Shown: positions 47,648 through 56,482 of the stretch, in pieces
How positions within the stretch are numbered: the first letter of the stretch is position 1
Layout: each line of letters begins with the position of its first letter
NCBI RefSeq assembly: GCF_001463705.1
Contig: NZ_BBWH01000022.1
Span: 1-64,000, forward strand
DNA: 64,000 nucleotides
Origin: Aureimonas sp. AU12
Lineage (GTDB): Bacteria; Pseudomonadota; Alphaproteobacteria; Rhizobiales; Rhizobiaceae
Reading direction: 5' to 3'
Notes under the pieces: generated by a model
What the model was told of the DNA's origin: nothing
Seen by the model: only the letters and a program-made list of their open reading frames with translations
Databases searched by the model: none
Translations under genes and position numbers: made by a program

Positions 47648-49228
47648 TCACGCGGCATGCGGCGAGGGCCCACTCGCTGGCGGACTGGCGCGAAGCAGCG
47701 GCACGAGGCAGAGGGCCGCCGCCGTCAGGGCGGCGATCAGCGCCCAGGCGAGATCCGTGGTCTCGACGAGGGCGAGGACCCGGATGCGCGGCTCCACCAG
47801 GGAATGCAGGGCGTGGTCGCCGATCGTCACGCCCGAACCGCTGGTGAAAAAATCGGGAAGACGCAGCGTTGCCAGGGTCTGGGCATCGCCGGCCTTAAGG
47901 CGCTCCGCGATCGCCTGCCCATAGGACGGTCCGAGCCCGTAGAGGATGGTGTCGATGGCGGCGATGCCGATCGCCCCGCCGAGATTGCGCATGAGATTGA
48001 AGAGGGCGCTGGCATCGGCGACACGCGCGGCCGGGAGATGGCCGAGCGCGAGGCGCGTCGGCGGCAGCAGACAGAACATGAAGGCGGCGCCCCGCAGCAG
48101 CTGTGGCAACAGCATTTCGGCCGCATCGGTCTCGGCGCTCTGAAATGCGCCGAGACCGCAGCCGAGCGCCAGCAGCGCGAAGCCGAAGGCGCTGAGCCAG
48201 CGCGCGTCCACCCGCCGCTCCAGGAACACTGCGACGGGCGCCGCGACGAGTTGCGCCAGCCCCGTCGCCAGCATGATCCGGCCGATCTCAAGCGCGTCGT
48301 GGCCGCGCACATAGGCCAGAAACACCGGCATCAGGTAGACCGAGCCGAACAGGGCGATGCCGAGCAGGAAGCTGAAGGCGGAGCCGACCGCAAAGTCGCG
48401 GTCCCGTAGAAGCGATAGGTCGAGAAGCGGCTGCGTTGCGCGCCGGCACCGCGCGAACAGGCCGGCGCCCGCACCGGCGGACAGCGCGAGAAGCAGCGTC
48501 ACGGGCGCCGAGCCCCAGCCGCGATGCGGCGCTTCCTTCAGCCCGATCACCAGCGCTGCGAGCCCGCCCGCCAGGAGCACGACGGCGACCGGATCGGGCC
48601 ATCCCGTCTCCCTGTCTCGCCCGCCGCCCGGCAGCAGCGCGAGCCCGCCGATCACGGCCAGGACACCCGGTGCCACATTGACGAGGAACAGCCAGTGCCA
48701 GGAATAGGTACCGGTGATCCAGCCACCGAAGATCGGGCCGACCGTCGGCGCGAGAACGGCGAGAACGCCGGCAATGGTGGTCGCCGCCGTCTGGTGACGC
48801 TCGGGAAAGAGAAGGAAGACCGCCGCGAAGACGGACGGGATCAGCGTTCCCCCGGCAAAGCCCTGCACCACGCGCCAGGCGACGAGCGGCGCGAAGCTCT
48901 GGCTGGCGGCGCATCCGCAGGAGGCCAGCGTGAAGGCCAGCACCGCCGTGCCGAACAGCCATCGAAGGCCGAAGCGGCGCAGGAGGAAGCCGGTGAGGGG
49001 GATCGCGACGATCTCGGCGATGAGATAGGCGGTCTGCATCCAGCTCGCATCCTCCGGCGCGATGGCGAGCTGGGCCTGGATCGTGGGAAGCGAGGTGGCG
49101 ACGATCTGAATGTCGAGGATCGCCATGAACATGGCGAGGCACATGGCGCCGAACCCGGCGAAGAGCCGCCAGCTCGTGGCCTCCGATGCCAGACCATCGC
49201 CGTGCCGAGCCGCAGGTTCCACGCTCAT
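47648..49228 (-). CDS. DHA2-family MFS efflux transporter (EmrB/QacA type)
   Basis: A 526-residue drug/H+ antiporter with about 14 membrane segments. The DHA2 motifs are visible: LDIQIVATSLPTIQAQL in the first helix, WMQTAYLIAEIVAIPLTGFL, the RVVQGFAGGTLIPSVFA motif B region and LAPTVGPIFGGWIT (motif C). ATG 49228 was chosen because upstream codons read as unstructured Arg/Gly-rich sequence. No membrane-fusion partner is next to it, unlike the second DHA2 gene at 57835. Confidence 0.9.
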   Translation of the reverse strand: MSVEPAARHGDGLASEATSWRLFAGFGAMCLAMFMAILDIQIVATSLPTIQAQLAIAPEDASWMQTAYLIAEIVAIPLTGFLLRRFGLRWLFGTAVLAFTLASCGCAASQSFAPLVAWRVVQGFAGGTLIPSVFAAVFLLFPERHQTAATTIAGVLAVLAPTVGPIFGGWITGTYSWHWLFLVNVAPGVLAVIGGLALLPGGGRDRETGWPDPVAVVLLAGGLAALVIGLKEAPHRGWGSAPVTLLLALSAGAGAGLFARCRRATQPLLDLSLLRDRDFAVGSAFSFLLGIALFGSVYLMPVFLAYVRGHDALEIGRIMLATGLAQLVAAPVAVFLERRVDARWLSAFGFALLALGCGLGAFQSAETDAAEMLLPQLLRGAAFMFCLLPPTRLALGHLPAARVADASALFNLMRNLGGAIGIAAIDTILYGLGPSYGQAIAERLKAGDAQTLATLRLPDFFTSGSGVTIGDHALHSLVEPRIRVLALVETTDLAWALIAALTAAALCLVPLLRASPPASGPSPHAA

Positions 49229-49711
49229 CTCCCGGCCCCACACCCGCCCGGTGCTCGCGCGCCGCAACCACTGCCCGGCTCGAACCACCGGACCGCGCGA
49301 CGCATCCGGTCGGACCATCGGCCCCGCCGCTCGGCCTCGTCAATGCGGTCCCGTCCGCCCTCCGATCTGCACGTCCTCGAATCGACTGGTCGCGTTCGCC
49401 TTCACGTCGCGAGCGCGACGGTGCCGACATCCGGCTGATGCCCGGAAAGCGGAAGAACTGCCGTCGGATGGGTTTGTCCAGCGCTCGTCTCGCGCCGCAG
49501 GTCGTCAAAGTCTCACGTCGACAGCGCCGACGAATGCTCGTCCGAACAACGAGAGTCGGGCTGACTTAGCCTCCACCGTTGCAGGACTGCGAAGTCCACG
49601 GCGAAGCCATCGAAATCGCACGGGAACGCGATCGAGACTAGGATGAAACTGTTCGAAAGTCTCGGACACTCGCGCCAGATGGAGTTGTCACAATCTGGCA
49701 GATGTGTCGAA
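49229..49711. other. Gene-free stretch
   Basis: About 480 bases between the efflux gene and tRNA-Arg, upstream of one and downstream of the other. Short open frames here have no ribosome site or recognisable sequence. I see no att-like duplication of the tRNA end and no integrase. Confidence 0.4.
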
Positions 49712-49788
49712 TGGTGCGCCCGAAGAGATTCGAACTCCTGACCCCCAGATTCGTAGTCTGGTGCTCTATCCAGCTGAGCTACGGGCGC
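49712..49788 (-). tRNA. tRNA-Arg (anticodon ACG)
   Basis: On the minus strand the sequence starts GCGCCCGTAGCTCAG and pairs with the 3' CGGGCGC, with A as discriminator and an encoded CCA end. The anticodon arm is CCAGA-CTACGAA-TCTGG, giving anticodon ACG (read as ICG after deamination). The T arm contains GGTTCGAAT-like bases (AGTTCGAAT). The whole is 77 nt. Confidence 0.95.
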
Positions 49789-49991
49789 ATCCATGAAGCG
49801 GTTGAGGCGGTTGGCCTCGGCCGTTCGTGAGCGCTTACTAGCTGCCCCCCGGGGCGATTGCAAGCGCCGTTTGTCGCAAAAGCGTCGTCGTCTCCGCCCG
49901 TGCGGAAGGTCGGGCAGCGGAGGTCAGTGCAAGGCGTTGATTGCAAAGGCCGCATGCCGGAATGACCGCTCGCAGGCTTGGACGAACGGCG

Positions 49992-51455
49992 TCAGTCGTC
50001 AGTGCGAACGGGGGCGGGGGAGGGGAGGTCGACCTCAAATCGGGCGCCCGCCAGCGTCTCGTCGGACAGCCGGATCCGGCCGCCGTGGGCGGCGACGATC
50101 TCGGCGGCGATGGCCAGCCCGAGGCCGGTACCGCCGGCGCGCGTCGAACCGCGGAAGGCCTTGAAGAGGTGGGCGCGCGCGGGTTCGCTGAGGCCCGGCC
50201 CCGTGTCCTCGACTGACAGCCTCACCCCGGCGTCGCCGGTGCGCTCGGCGAGAACGCTGACGCGGCGCACGATGGCCTGCGAATCGTCGCCCTCCAGCGC
50301 CTGGACCGCGTTGCGCACGAGATTGGACAGGGCGCGAAACATCTGCTCGGGATCGACCTCGACCTCGAAGCGCTCGGGAACGGCATTGACGAGCTCGATC
50401 CCGCCGTCGGGCGGTAGCAGCTGCATCTCGAAGACCTCGTCGACAAGCCGCCGCAGCAGGATGTGCCGGCGCGTCGGCAGGCTTTCGGTGGCTTGGCCGT
50501 AGGCGAGGACCGACTGGGTGTAGACGAGGGCGCGGTCGAGCGAACGGATGAGGATGGGGGCGAAGCGCTGCACCTGCGCGTCCGGCAGGTCGGAGAGGCG
50601 GTCGGAGACGAGCTGGGCGGACGCCAGGATGTTGCGCAGGTCATGATTGATCTTCGACACCGCAAGGCCGAGATCGGCGAGGTGGCGCTGCTCGCGCAGC
50701 GTGCGGGCGAGCGCGCTCTGCATGCCCGCCAGTTCGCGCTCGGCCATGCCGAGTTCGTCCCGGCGCCGGCTCGGCGCGATGATGCGGGAGGGATCTTCCG
50801 GATCGGCGGCAAAGCGCACCATCGCCTGCGTCATCCGGCGGATCGGACCGAGCAGCGCCAGATTGATCGCGCCGAAGACGAGGGCCCCGGCAAAGCTGGC
50901 GATCGACAGGGAGAGAAGCAGGATGTTGCGCGAGGAGGCGAGCATGGCCCGGCGCAGCGGTCGCTCCTCGATGACGATCTCGCCGGTGATCGACCCGTCG
51001 CCGATCGGCCCGACCAGCCGGATCAGCCGCTCGCCGCCGAAGGCGAGCGTGTCGAAGGCGGCAGCGACGGCGGCGAAGGGGCCCTCGCTTTCGAGTTCCA
51101 CCATCAGGTCGACGCCGCCGACATCGGGCGCCCGCGCCAGGAGCTTGGTGACGCCGGGCTCTCGGATGGCGATGAGGCGGGCATCGAGCGCGCGCAGGAG
51201 TTCGGCCTCCTGCTCGGGCGAGAGAAGCACGCCGCCCTCGCCGAATTCGGAGACGAGAGTGGCGACCGACACGGTCTCGAGCTTCGATTCCAGCCAGTCG
51301 CGCCGGAAGTTGGCGATCGAGGGCACGAAGATCAGGACCTCGGCCGACATCACGGCGAGGGCGGTGATGGCGAAGAGGCGAATCGACAGGCGGCTGGACA
51401 GGGACGGGCGTCCCGCCGGGCCCGCCCCCGTCCCCTCGCCGTCCCGTTCCCTCAT
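49992..51455 (-). CDS. Membrane sensor histidine kinase
   Basis: A 487-residue sensor kinase. Two membrane segments (about residues 20-45 and 180-205) flank a periplasmic sensor domain. A HAMP-like linker (GPIRRMTQAMVRFAADPED) is next, then the phospho-acceptor H-box KINHDLRNILASAQ. The ATPase domain has ALSNLVRNAVQAL (N box), DTGPGLS (G1) and GGTGLGLAIAAEIVAAHGG (G2). I prefer ATG 51455, with GAGGA six bases upstream, over ATG 51482. No response regulator is adjacent. It is divergent from rpmH. Confidence 0.9.
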   Translation of the reverse strand: MRERDGEGTGAGPAGRPSLSSRLSIRLFAITALAVMSAEVLIFVPSIANFRRDWLESKLETVSVATLVSEFGEGGVLLSPEQEAELLRALDARLIAIREPGVTKLLARAPDVGGVDLMVELESEGPFAAVAAAFDTLAFGGERLIRLVGPIGDGSITGEIVIEERPLRRAMLASSRNILLLSLSIASFAGALVFGAINLALLGPIRRMTQAMVRFAADPEDPSRIIAPSRRRDELGMAERELAGMQSALARTLREQRHLADLGLAVSKINHDLRNILASAQLVSDRLSDLPDAQVQRFAPILIRSLDRALVYTQSVLAYGQATESLPTRRHILLRRLVDEVFEMQLLPPDGGIELVNAVPERFEVEVDPEQMFRALSNLVRNAVQALEGDDSQAIVRRVSVLAERTGDAGVRLSVEDTGPGLSEPARAHLFKAFRGSTRAGGTGLGLAIAAEIVAAHGGRIRLSDETLAGARFEVDLPSPAPVRTDD

Positions 51456-51666
51456 CGATCGTCCTCGAACCTTGGATGACATCGCTCGTCACGCACTGGT
51501 GAAGATGGAGGAACGGGACGGGATCGACAGGGCCGCAGCGATCGGGCGTCCGATATTTTGCGCGCGAGCTTTGTGGGGTGCGCGCGAGGGCTAAGCCACG
51601 ACGACTGTCGTCTCGGGCGGGTGCGGCTTGTGGGAGGGGACGGCACAGGAGGATGGGGCGCCCGGA

Positions 51667-51696
51667 TTGACTTTGCGTCCCGTCCTTTCCTATAAG
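51667..51696 (+). promoter_or_regulatory. Promoter for rpmH-rnpA-yidC
   Basis: TTGACT (51667-51672) and TATAAG (51691-51696) are separated by 18 bp. They lie 124 bp before rpmH in a leader with a GC-rich hairpin (CCTGCGGGCAATCCCGCGGG). The match to the housekeeping consensus is good. The rest of the 51456-51820 gap holds no gene. Confidence 0.6.
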
Positions 51697-51820
51697 CGCG
51701 TCCAAGAGCGGATGCCGTGTCGCCTGGGAGGTCCCGTGCGACGATTTCGTGCGTTCGCGCGGCGACCCGAACCCTAACCGATTTGAGAAGGCCTGCGGGC
51801 AATCCCGCGGGAGTTGAACA

Positions 51821-51955
51821 ATGAAGCGCACTTATCAGCCGTCCAAGCTCGTCCGCAAGCGTCGCCATGGCTTCCGCTCGCGCATGGCCACCGTCGGCGG
51901 CCGCAACGTGATCGCCTCGCGCCGCGCCAAGGGCCGCAAGCGCCTGTCGGCCTGA
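51821..51955 (+). CDS. rpmH: 50S ribosomal protein L34
   Basis: A 44-residue, very basic ribosomal protein. The sequence [18 protein letters not shown] and the end [13 protein letters not shown] are classic L34. It is too short for usual open-frame cut-offs but certain. It is followed 56 bp later by rnpA, the standard gene pair. Conserved core gene, cytoplasmic, in the large subunit. Confidence 0.97.
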   Translation: MKRTYQPSKLVRKRRHGFRSRMATVGGRNVIASRRAKGRKRLSA

Positions 51956-52011
51956 GCCCCGTCCCGGACGCGGCCCGCAACGGGCGGGAGGCGAGTCCGA
52001 TCGTCGCTCGC

Positions 52012-52365
52012 ATGACATCACGCGCCGAGTTTCTTGCGGCGCGGCGGGGCCGTCGTCTGAACGGCCCCTTCTTCTTTATCGAGGCGCTCGATCGGGCCGA
52101 CGGTGGCGTCGCCCGGCTCGGGCTGACCGTGACCCGCAAGGTCGGCAATGCCGTCGAGCGCAATCGCATCCGGCGCCGTCTTCGCGAGGCCGTCCGGGTG
52201 ACGTGCCGGGCTGACATGACGCCCGGCTTCGACTATGTCGTCGTCGCGCGGCGCGAACTCCTCAACCTGCCTTTCGACACGCTGACCGTCGAACTTTCGC
52301 GACGCCTCGCGAAGGTCAAGCCGACGGGTCGGCCGGCCGCACGGCCTCCCTCGGGGACTGAATGA
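52012..52365 (+). CDS. rnpA: Ribonuclease P protein component
   Basis: A 117-residue basic protein that assists the RNase P RNA in tRNA 5' processing. The family core RLGLTVTRKVGNAVERNRIR with RRRLREAVR (about 43-72) is present, and the start RAEFLAARRGRRLNGPFFF fits. The frame is open earlier through rpmH; ATG 52012 is the only sensible start codon in the gap, though its ribosome site is weak. It overlaps yidC by 4 bp. Confidence 0.93.
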   Translation: MTSRAEFLAARRGRRLNGPFFFIEALDRADGGVARLGLTVTRKVGNAVERNRIRRRLREAVRVTCRADMTPGFDYVVVARRELLNLPFDTLTVELSRRLAKVKPTGRPAARPPSGTE

Positions 52366-54173
52366 TGGAAAACAGCCGGAATTTCCTGATCGCCATGGCG
52401 CTGTCGCTCGCCGTCCTGATCGGGTGGCAGTTCCTGGTGGTCAACCCGCGCGTCGAGGCCCAGCGGCAGGCCGAGGTGACCCGTCAGGGTTCGCTGCAGA
52501 CGCCGACGACCCCGGCCGGCACGGCGCAGGATCAGGTGGTGGCGCCCGCGGGCCGCGAAAGCGTCGTCCCGACGTCGGGCACGCCAGCGATCACCGGTCA
52601 GACCCGTGACGCCGCACTCGCCGCCTCGCCGCGCGTTCCCATCGATACGCCGGCGCTGTCGGGCTCGATCAACCTGCAGGGCGCGCGTCTCGACGATCTG
52701 CGCCTCAAGGGCTACCACGAGACCGTCGACGACAGCTCGCCGACCATCGTTCTCCTCTCGCCCGAGACGATCGGCTCGAACGCCTATTTCGCCGAATTCG
52801 GCTATTCCGGCCAGGGTGCCGGCGACCTGCCGGGCCCCGGCACGATGTGGCAGGCCGCGGCCGGCCAGACGCTCTCGCCGCAGACGCCTGTCACGCTTAC
52901 CTACACCAATCCGCAGGGCACGGTGTTCACACGCACCCTCTCGGTCGACGCGAACTACATGTTCACCGTCGCCGACAGCGTCCAGAACGCAGGATCGGCG
53001 CCGATCACCATCTCGCCCTATGGCCGCGTCGTGCGCTTCTCCAAGCCCGAGGTCGCCGCGGCCTACGTGCTGTTCGAAGGGCTTCTCGGCGTCTTCGGCG
53101 ACGAGGGCCTGCAGGAGGTCAAGTACCACGCGATCGAGGAGGACGGCCGCGTATCGCCGCCCAAGGTCTCGACAGGCTGGCTCGGCATCACCGACAAGTA
53201 CTGGGCGACCGCCCTCGTGCCCGCCGCCGGCGTCGGCCAGTTCCAGCCGAACTTCCGCTATTCCGCCGAGGGCCGCGCCTTCTACCAGTCGGACTATCTG
53301 GCCGATCCCATCACGATCGAGCCCGGCGCGACCGCCGAGACCACCAACCGGGTCTTTGCCGGCGCCAAGGTCGTCGATCTCATCAACAGCTACGAGCAGA
53401 GCCTCGCCATCCCGCATTTCGGGCAGCTGATCGACTGGGGCTGGTTCTACTTCATCACCAAGCCGATGTTCTGGTTCATCGACCATCTCTACGGTCTGAC
53501 CGGCAATTTCGGCGTCGCCATCCTGCTCGTCACCGTCACGCTCAAGCTCGCCTTCTTTCCGCTCGCCTCGAAGTCGTACAAGTCGATGGCGAAGATGAAG
53601 ATGGCGCAGCCCAAGATCGCGGAGCTGCGCGAGAAATACGCCGACGACAAGATGAAGCAGCAGCAGGAGATGATGCGCATCTACAAGGAGGAGAAGATCA
53701 ATCCGGCGGCGGGCTGCTGGCCCGTTCTGATCCAGATTCCGGTCTTCTTCGCCCTCTACAAGGTGCTCTACATCACCATCGAAATGCGGCACGCGCCGTT
53801 CTTCGGCTGGATCCAGGATCTGGCGGCGCCCGATCCGACGAGCGTCTTCAACCTCTTCGGGCTGATCCCACTGACGCTGCCGCACCTGCTGATGGTAGGC
53901 ATCTGGCCGATCCTTATGGGCATCACGATGTTCGTGCAGATGCGCCTGAACCCGACGCCGCCCGACCCGGCGCAGCAGATGATCTTCACCTGGATGCCGG
54001 TGATCTTCACCTTCATGCTGGCTTCGTTCCCCGCAGGTCTCGTGATCTACTGGACCTGGAACAACACGCTCTCGATCGCCCAGCAGACCCTGATCATGAA
54101 GCGCAACGGCGCCAAGATCGAGTTGTGGGACAATCTTCGCGACACGTTCAAGCGGAAGAAGAAAGAGGCCTGA
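52362..54173 (+). CDS. yidC: Membrane protein insertase
   Basis: Inserts and folds proteins in the inner membrane, alone or with Sec. The 603-residue protein has an N-terminal membrane segment (NFLIAMALSLAVLIGWQFLV), a large periplasmic beta-domain (about 95-355) and the conserved C-terminal five-helix core: WGWFYFITKPMFWFIDHL, NFGVAILLVTVTLKLAFFPL, MRIYKEEKINPAAGCWPVLI and WMPVIFTFMLASFPAGLVIYW. The Arg of the hydrophilic groove is also expected in this core. It begins at the ATGATG overlapping rnpA and is followed by a strong terminator. Confidence 0.97.
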   Translation: MMENSRNFLIAMALSLAVLIGWQFLVVNPRVEAQRQAEVTRQGSLQTPTTPAGTAQDQVVAPAGRESVVPTSGTPAITGQTRDAALAASPRVPIDTPALSGSINLQGARLDDLRLKGYHETVDDSSPTIVLLSPETIGSNAYFAEFGYSGQGAGDLPGPGTMWQAAAGQTLSPQTPVTLTYTNPQGTVFTRTLSVDANYMFTVADSVQNAGSAPITISPYGRVVRFSKPEVAAAYVLFEGLLGVFGDEGLQEVKYHAIEEDGRVSPPKVSTGWLGITDKYWATALVPAAGVGQFQPNFRYSAEGRAFYQSDYLADPITIEPGATAETTNRVFAGAKVVDLINSYEQSLAIPHFGQLIDWGWFYFITKPMFWFIDHLYGLTGNFGVAILLVTVTLKLAFFPLASKSYKSMAKMKMAQPKIAELREKYADDKMKQQQEMMRIYKEEKINPAAGCWPVLIQIPVFFALYKVLYITIEMRHAPFFGWIQDLAAPDPTSVFNLFGLIPLTLPHLLMVGIWPILMGITMFVQMRLNPTPPDPAQQMIFTWMPVIFTFMLASFPAGLVIYWTWNNTLSIAQQTLIMKRNGAKIELWDNLRDTFKRKKKEA

Positions 54174-54204
54174 CCGCCTCATCGCCTGCCACATCGATTC
54201 TATG

Positions 54205-54247
54205 GGCCCGGTCTCAGGCAGATCCTGAGACCGGGCCTTTTCGTTTT
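54205..54247 (+). terminator. Intrinsic terminator after yidC
   Basis: GGCCCGGTCTCAGG and CCTGAGACCGGGCC form a perfect 14-bp stem around CAGAT, followed by TTTTCGTTTT. It is the strongest classical terminator in the window and closes the rpmH-rnpA-yidC unit 32 bp after the stop. Confidence 0.88.
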
Positions 54248-54330
54248 GCCTCGACCGCTCCGGCGGTTCTTCGGGCGCTCTTGGTGCCTGCCGGTTGGAC
54301 GCTGGGCGCCAGCCCATGTTAGGGACGCCC

Positions 54331-54972
54331 ATGCCCCAAGGTCCTGATCCCCGCATGATCCATCCGGTGCCCGAGCACCAGCGGATCGTCTTCCTCAAGC
54401 CGCTGATCGATAGCCCGCGCATCGAGATTGGCGAGTACACCTATTACGACGACCCCGAGGATGCGCTTGATTTCGAGAAGCGCAACATCCTCCATCATTA
54501 CGAGTTCCTCGGCGACAAGCTGATCATCGGGCGGTTCTGCGCGCTGGCGACCGGCGCCTGCTTCGTGATGAACGGCGCCAACCATGCGATGACCGGGCTC
54601 TCGACCTACCCGTTCAACATCTTCCGCTTCGGCTGGGAGGAAGGGTTCGATTTCGAGACCATCCGCGCCGGGCTGAAGGGGGATACGGTGGTCGGCAACG
54701 ACGTCTGGATCGGCTCGGATGTCACGATCATGCCGGGCGTTCGCATCGGCGACGGGGCGCTGATCGCGGCCAAAAGCGTGGTGACGCGGGACGTCGCGCC
54801 TTACGCGGTCGTCGGCGGCAATCCGGCGGAGGAGCACCGCATGCGCTTTGCCCCCGAGATCGTCGAGCGGCTGCTGGCGCTCGCCTGGTGGAACTGGCCG
54901 ATCGACAAGGTCTCGGCCAACCTCGCCGCCATTCGCGGCGGCGATATCGACGCGCTGGAGAGAGCGGCATGA
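54331..54972 (+). CDS. CatB/Vat-like hexapeptide acetyltransferase
   Basis: A 213-residue left-handed beta-helix O-acetyltransferase (xenobiotic acetyltransferase subfamily). Markers are [32 protein letters not shown], the [14 protein letters not shown] loop with the catalytic His, and [20 protein letters not shown] with [13 protein letters not shown]. Relatives acetylate chloramphenicol or streptogramin A, but most chromosomal copies have unknown substrates. ATG 54331 has AGGGA five bases upstream. It lies after the yidC terminator and overlaps engB by 4 bp, an unusual insertion in this core block. Confidence 0.87.
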   Translation: MPQGPDPRMIHPVPEHQRIVFLKPLIDSPRIEIGEYTYYDDPEDALDFEKRNILHHYEFLGDKLIIGRFCALATGACFVMNGANHAMTGLSTYPFNIFRFGWEEGFDFETIRAGLKGDTVVGNDVWIGSDVTIMPGVRIGDGALIAAKSVVTRDVAPYAVVGGNPAEEHRMRFAPEIVERLLALAWWNWPIDKVSANLAAIRGGDIDALERAA

Positions 54973-55655
54973 CCGAACGCAGGATTTCCGCCATTCCCGG
55001 TCCCGAGGACCCGCAGGCCGACACGCGCCTGTTCTTCGCGCGTCCCTGGGTCTTCATCCGCGGCGTGCCGTCGATGAAGTTCCTGCCGCCGGAGGGGCCG
55101 CCCGAGGTGGCGTTCGCGGGCCGCTCCAATGTCGGCAAGTCGTCGCTGATCAACGGCATCGTCGGTCAGAAGGGGCTGGCGCGCACGTCGAACACGCCGG
55201 GCCGCACGCAGGAACTCAACTATTTCGTGCCGGACGGCTACACGGGCGAGGGCGACGACATGCCGCCGATCGCGCTCGTCGACATGCCCGGCTACGGCTA
55301 CGCCAAGGCGCCGAAGGACCAGGTCGACGCCTGGACGAAGCTCGTCTTCGACTACCTGCGCGGTCGCGCCACGCTGAAGCGCGTCTTCGTGCTGATCGAT
55401 GCCCGCCACGGTATCAAGGCCAACGACCAGGAGGTGCTGTCGCTGCTCGACAAGGCGGCGGTCTCCTATCAGATCGTGCTGACGAAGGCCGACAAGATCT
55501 CGGCGCTGGCACTCCCCAAGCTCGAGGCGGCGACGCGCGAACTGATCCGCAAGCGGCCCGCCGCCTTCCCCGAAATCATCGCCACCTCGTCGGAGAAGGT
55601 CGAGGGGCTGGATCAGGTCCAGTCCGTCATCGCCGACTTCGCCCGCGAGGGCTGA
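54969..55655 (+). CDS. engB: Ribosome biogenesis GTP-binding protein YihA/YsxC/EngB
   Basis: A 228-residue GTPase for large-subunit assembly. G1 is [16 protein letters not shown], switch I is [14 protein letters not shown]3 is [14 protein letters not shown]4 is LTKADKI and G5 is ATSSEK. A 50-residue N-terminal extension ([20 protein letters not shown]) is typical of alphaproteobacteria. The ATG overlaps the acetyltransferase stop, so the two are coupled. The 3' end faces a TetR gene. Confidence 0.95.
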   Translation: MTERRISAIPGPEDPQADTRLFFARPWVFIRGVPSMKFLPPEGPPEVAFAGRSNVGKSSLINGIVGQKGLARTSNTPGRTQELNYFVPDGYTGEGDDMPPIALVDMPGYGYAKAPKDQVDAWTKLVFDYLRGRATLKRVFVLIDARHGIKANDQEVLSLLDKAAVSYQIVLTKADKISALALPKLEAATRELIRKRPAAFPEIIATSSEKVEGLDQVQSVIADFAREG

Positions 55656-55674
55656 AAGGCGACGGGCCCGCCGA

Positions 55675-56376
55675 TCAGCGCTTCGGCCCGTATCCGCTCA
55701 TGAACAGGGTGACGGCCGCATCCACCGTGCGTGCGATGTCCTCGGACGTCGCCGGCGGGGCCTCGTCGTCGAAGAATCGGCGCCGCAGCAGGCCGGCTGT
55801 GGTCAGTTCGATGAACTGCGCGGCGGCAAGCGGCACGTCGTCGATGGCGAGCGTCCCGGCCTCGCAGGCGCGCGTCAGGTAGTCCGATACGAGGGCGAGG
55901 CCGCGCGCCGGCCCATGCCGGTAGAACTCGCGGCCGAGATGCGGCATGCGAGAGGCGACCGCGATCACGGTGCGCTTGGCGTGCATGGCCGCCGGGGAGA
56001 GCACCATCGTCGCCAGCCGCGTGCCGAAGAGCGTCAACGTCTCCGCCGGGTGGTCGGCGTCGCCGAGCAGCGCCTCGACCTCCGCGAAATAGCGCTCGCG
56101 CTCCTCCTCGATCAGCGCGTGGAAGAGATCTTCCTTCGAGCGGAAATAGACGTAGAGCGTCGATTTCGAGACGCCGCTCTCGCGCACGATGTCGTTCATC
56201 GACGCCGCATCGAAGCCCACGGAGACGAAGATCTGGCGCGCGCCCTCCAAAATCTGCCGACGCTTGGCGGGATCCTCGCCCGCTGCGCTCCGCCCGTCGG
56301 GAGCGGACGGCGCCTTGCAGACCGGGATCGGATAAAGCGTCGCGGATGGAGGCACCGGTGAAACTTTCCTAAGCAT
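55675..56376 (-). CDS. TetR-family transcriptional regulator
   Basis: A 233-residue repressor-type regulator. The helix-turn-helix (ILEGARQIFVSVGFDAASMN, VRESGVSKSTLYVYFRSKED) is at about 40-90, after a 35-residue N-terminal extension. The C-terminal ligand domain resembles the AefR/AcrR-like group. It diverges from the HlyD/EmrB efflux genes, with a 25-bp palindrome between them, so it almost certainly represses them until an inducer binds. Confidence 0.92.
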   Translation of the reverse strand: MLRKVSPVPPSATLYPIPVCKAPSAPDGRSAAGEDPAKRRQILEGARQIFVSVGFDAASMNDIVRESGVSKSTLYVYFRSKEDLFHALIEEERERYFAEVEALLGDADHPAETLTLFGTRLATMVLSPAAMHAKRTVIAVASRMPHLGREFYRHGPARGLALVSDYLTRACEAGTLAIDDVPLAAAQFIELTTAGLLRRRFFDDEAPPATSEDIARTVDAAVTLFMSGYGPKR

Positions 56377-56443
56377 CGCAAATTATTGTGAGGGTCGGCG
56401 TGATCGACGTCTTGCACTGCACCCACACTCCCGCTAAGTCAAC

Positions 56444-56468
56444 ATCGAACCGAACGGTTCGGTTCGAT
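56444..56468. promoter_or_regulatory. TetR operator palindrome
   Basis: ATCGAACCGAAC and its exact complement GTTCGGTTCGAT flank one central G, a perfect 25-bp inverted repeat. It lies 67 bp upstream of the tetR-type gene and 14 bp before the HlyD ATG, ideally placed to block the efflux operon. Size and symmetry fit TetR-family operators. Confidence 0.8.
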
Positions 56469-56482
56469 TGAGGTCCCGTGTC

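Noticed and set aside
49712-49788. tRNA-Arg as an integration site of a genomic island
   Set aside because: No integrase gene and no repeated tRNA 3' end were seen on either side.
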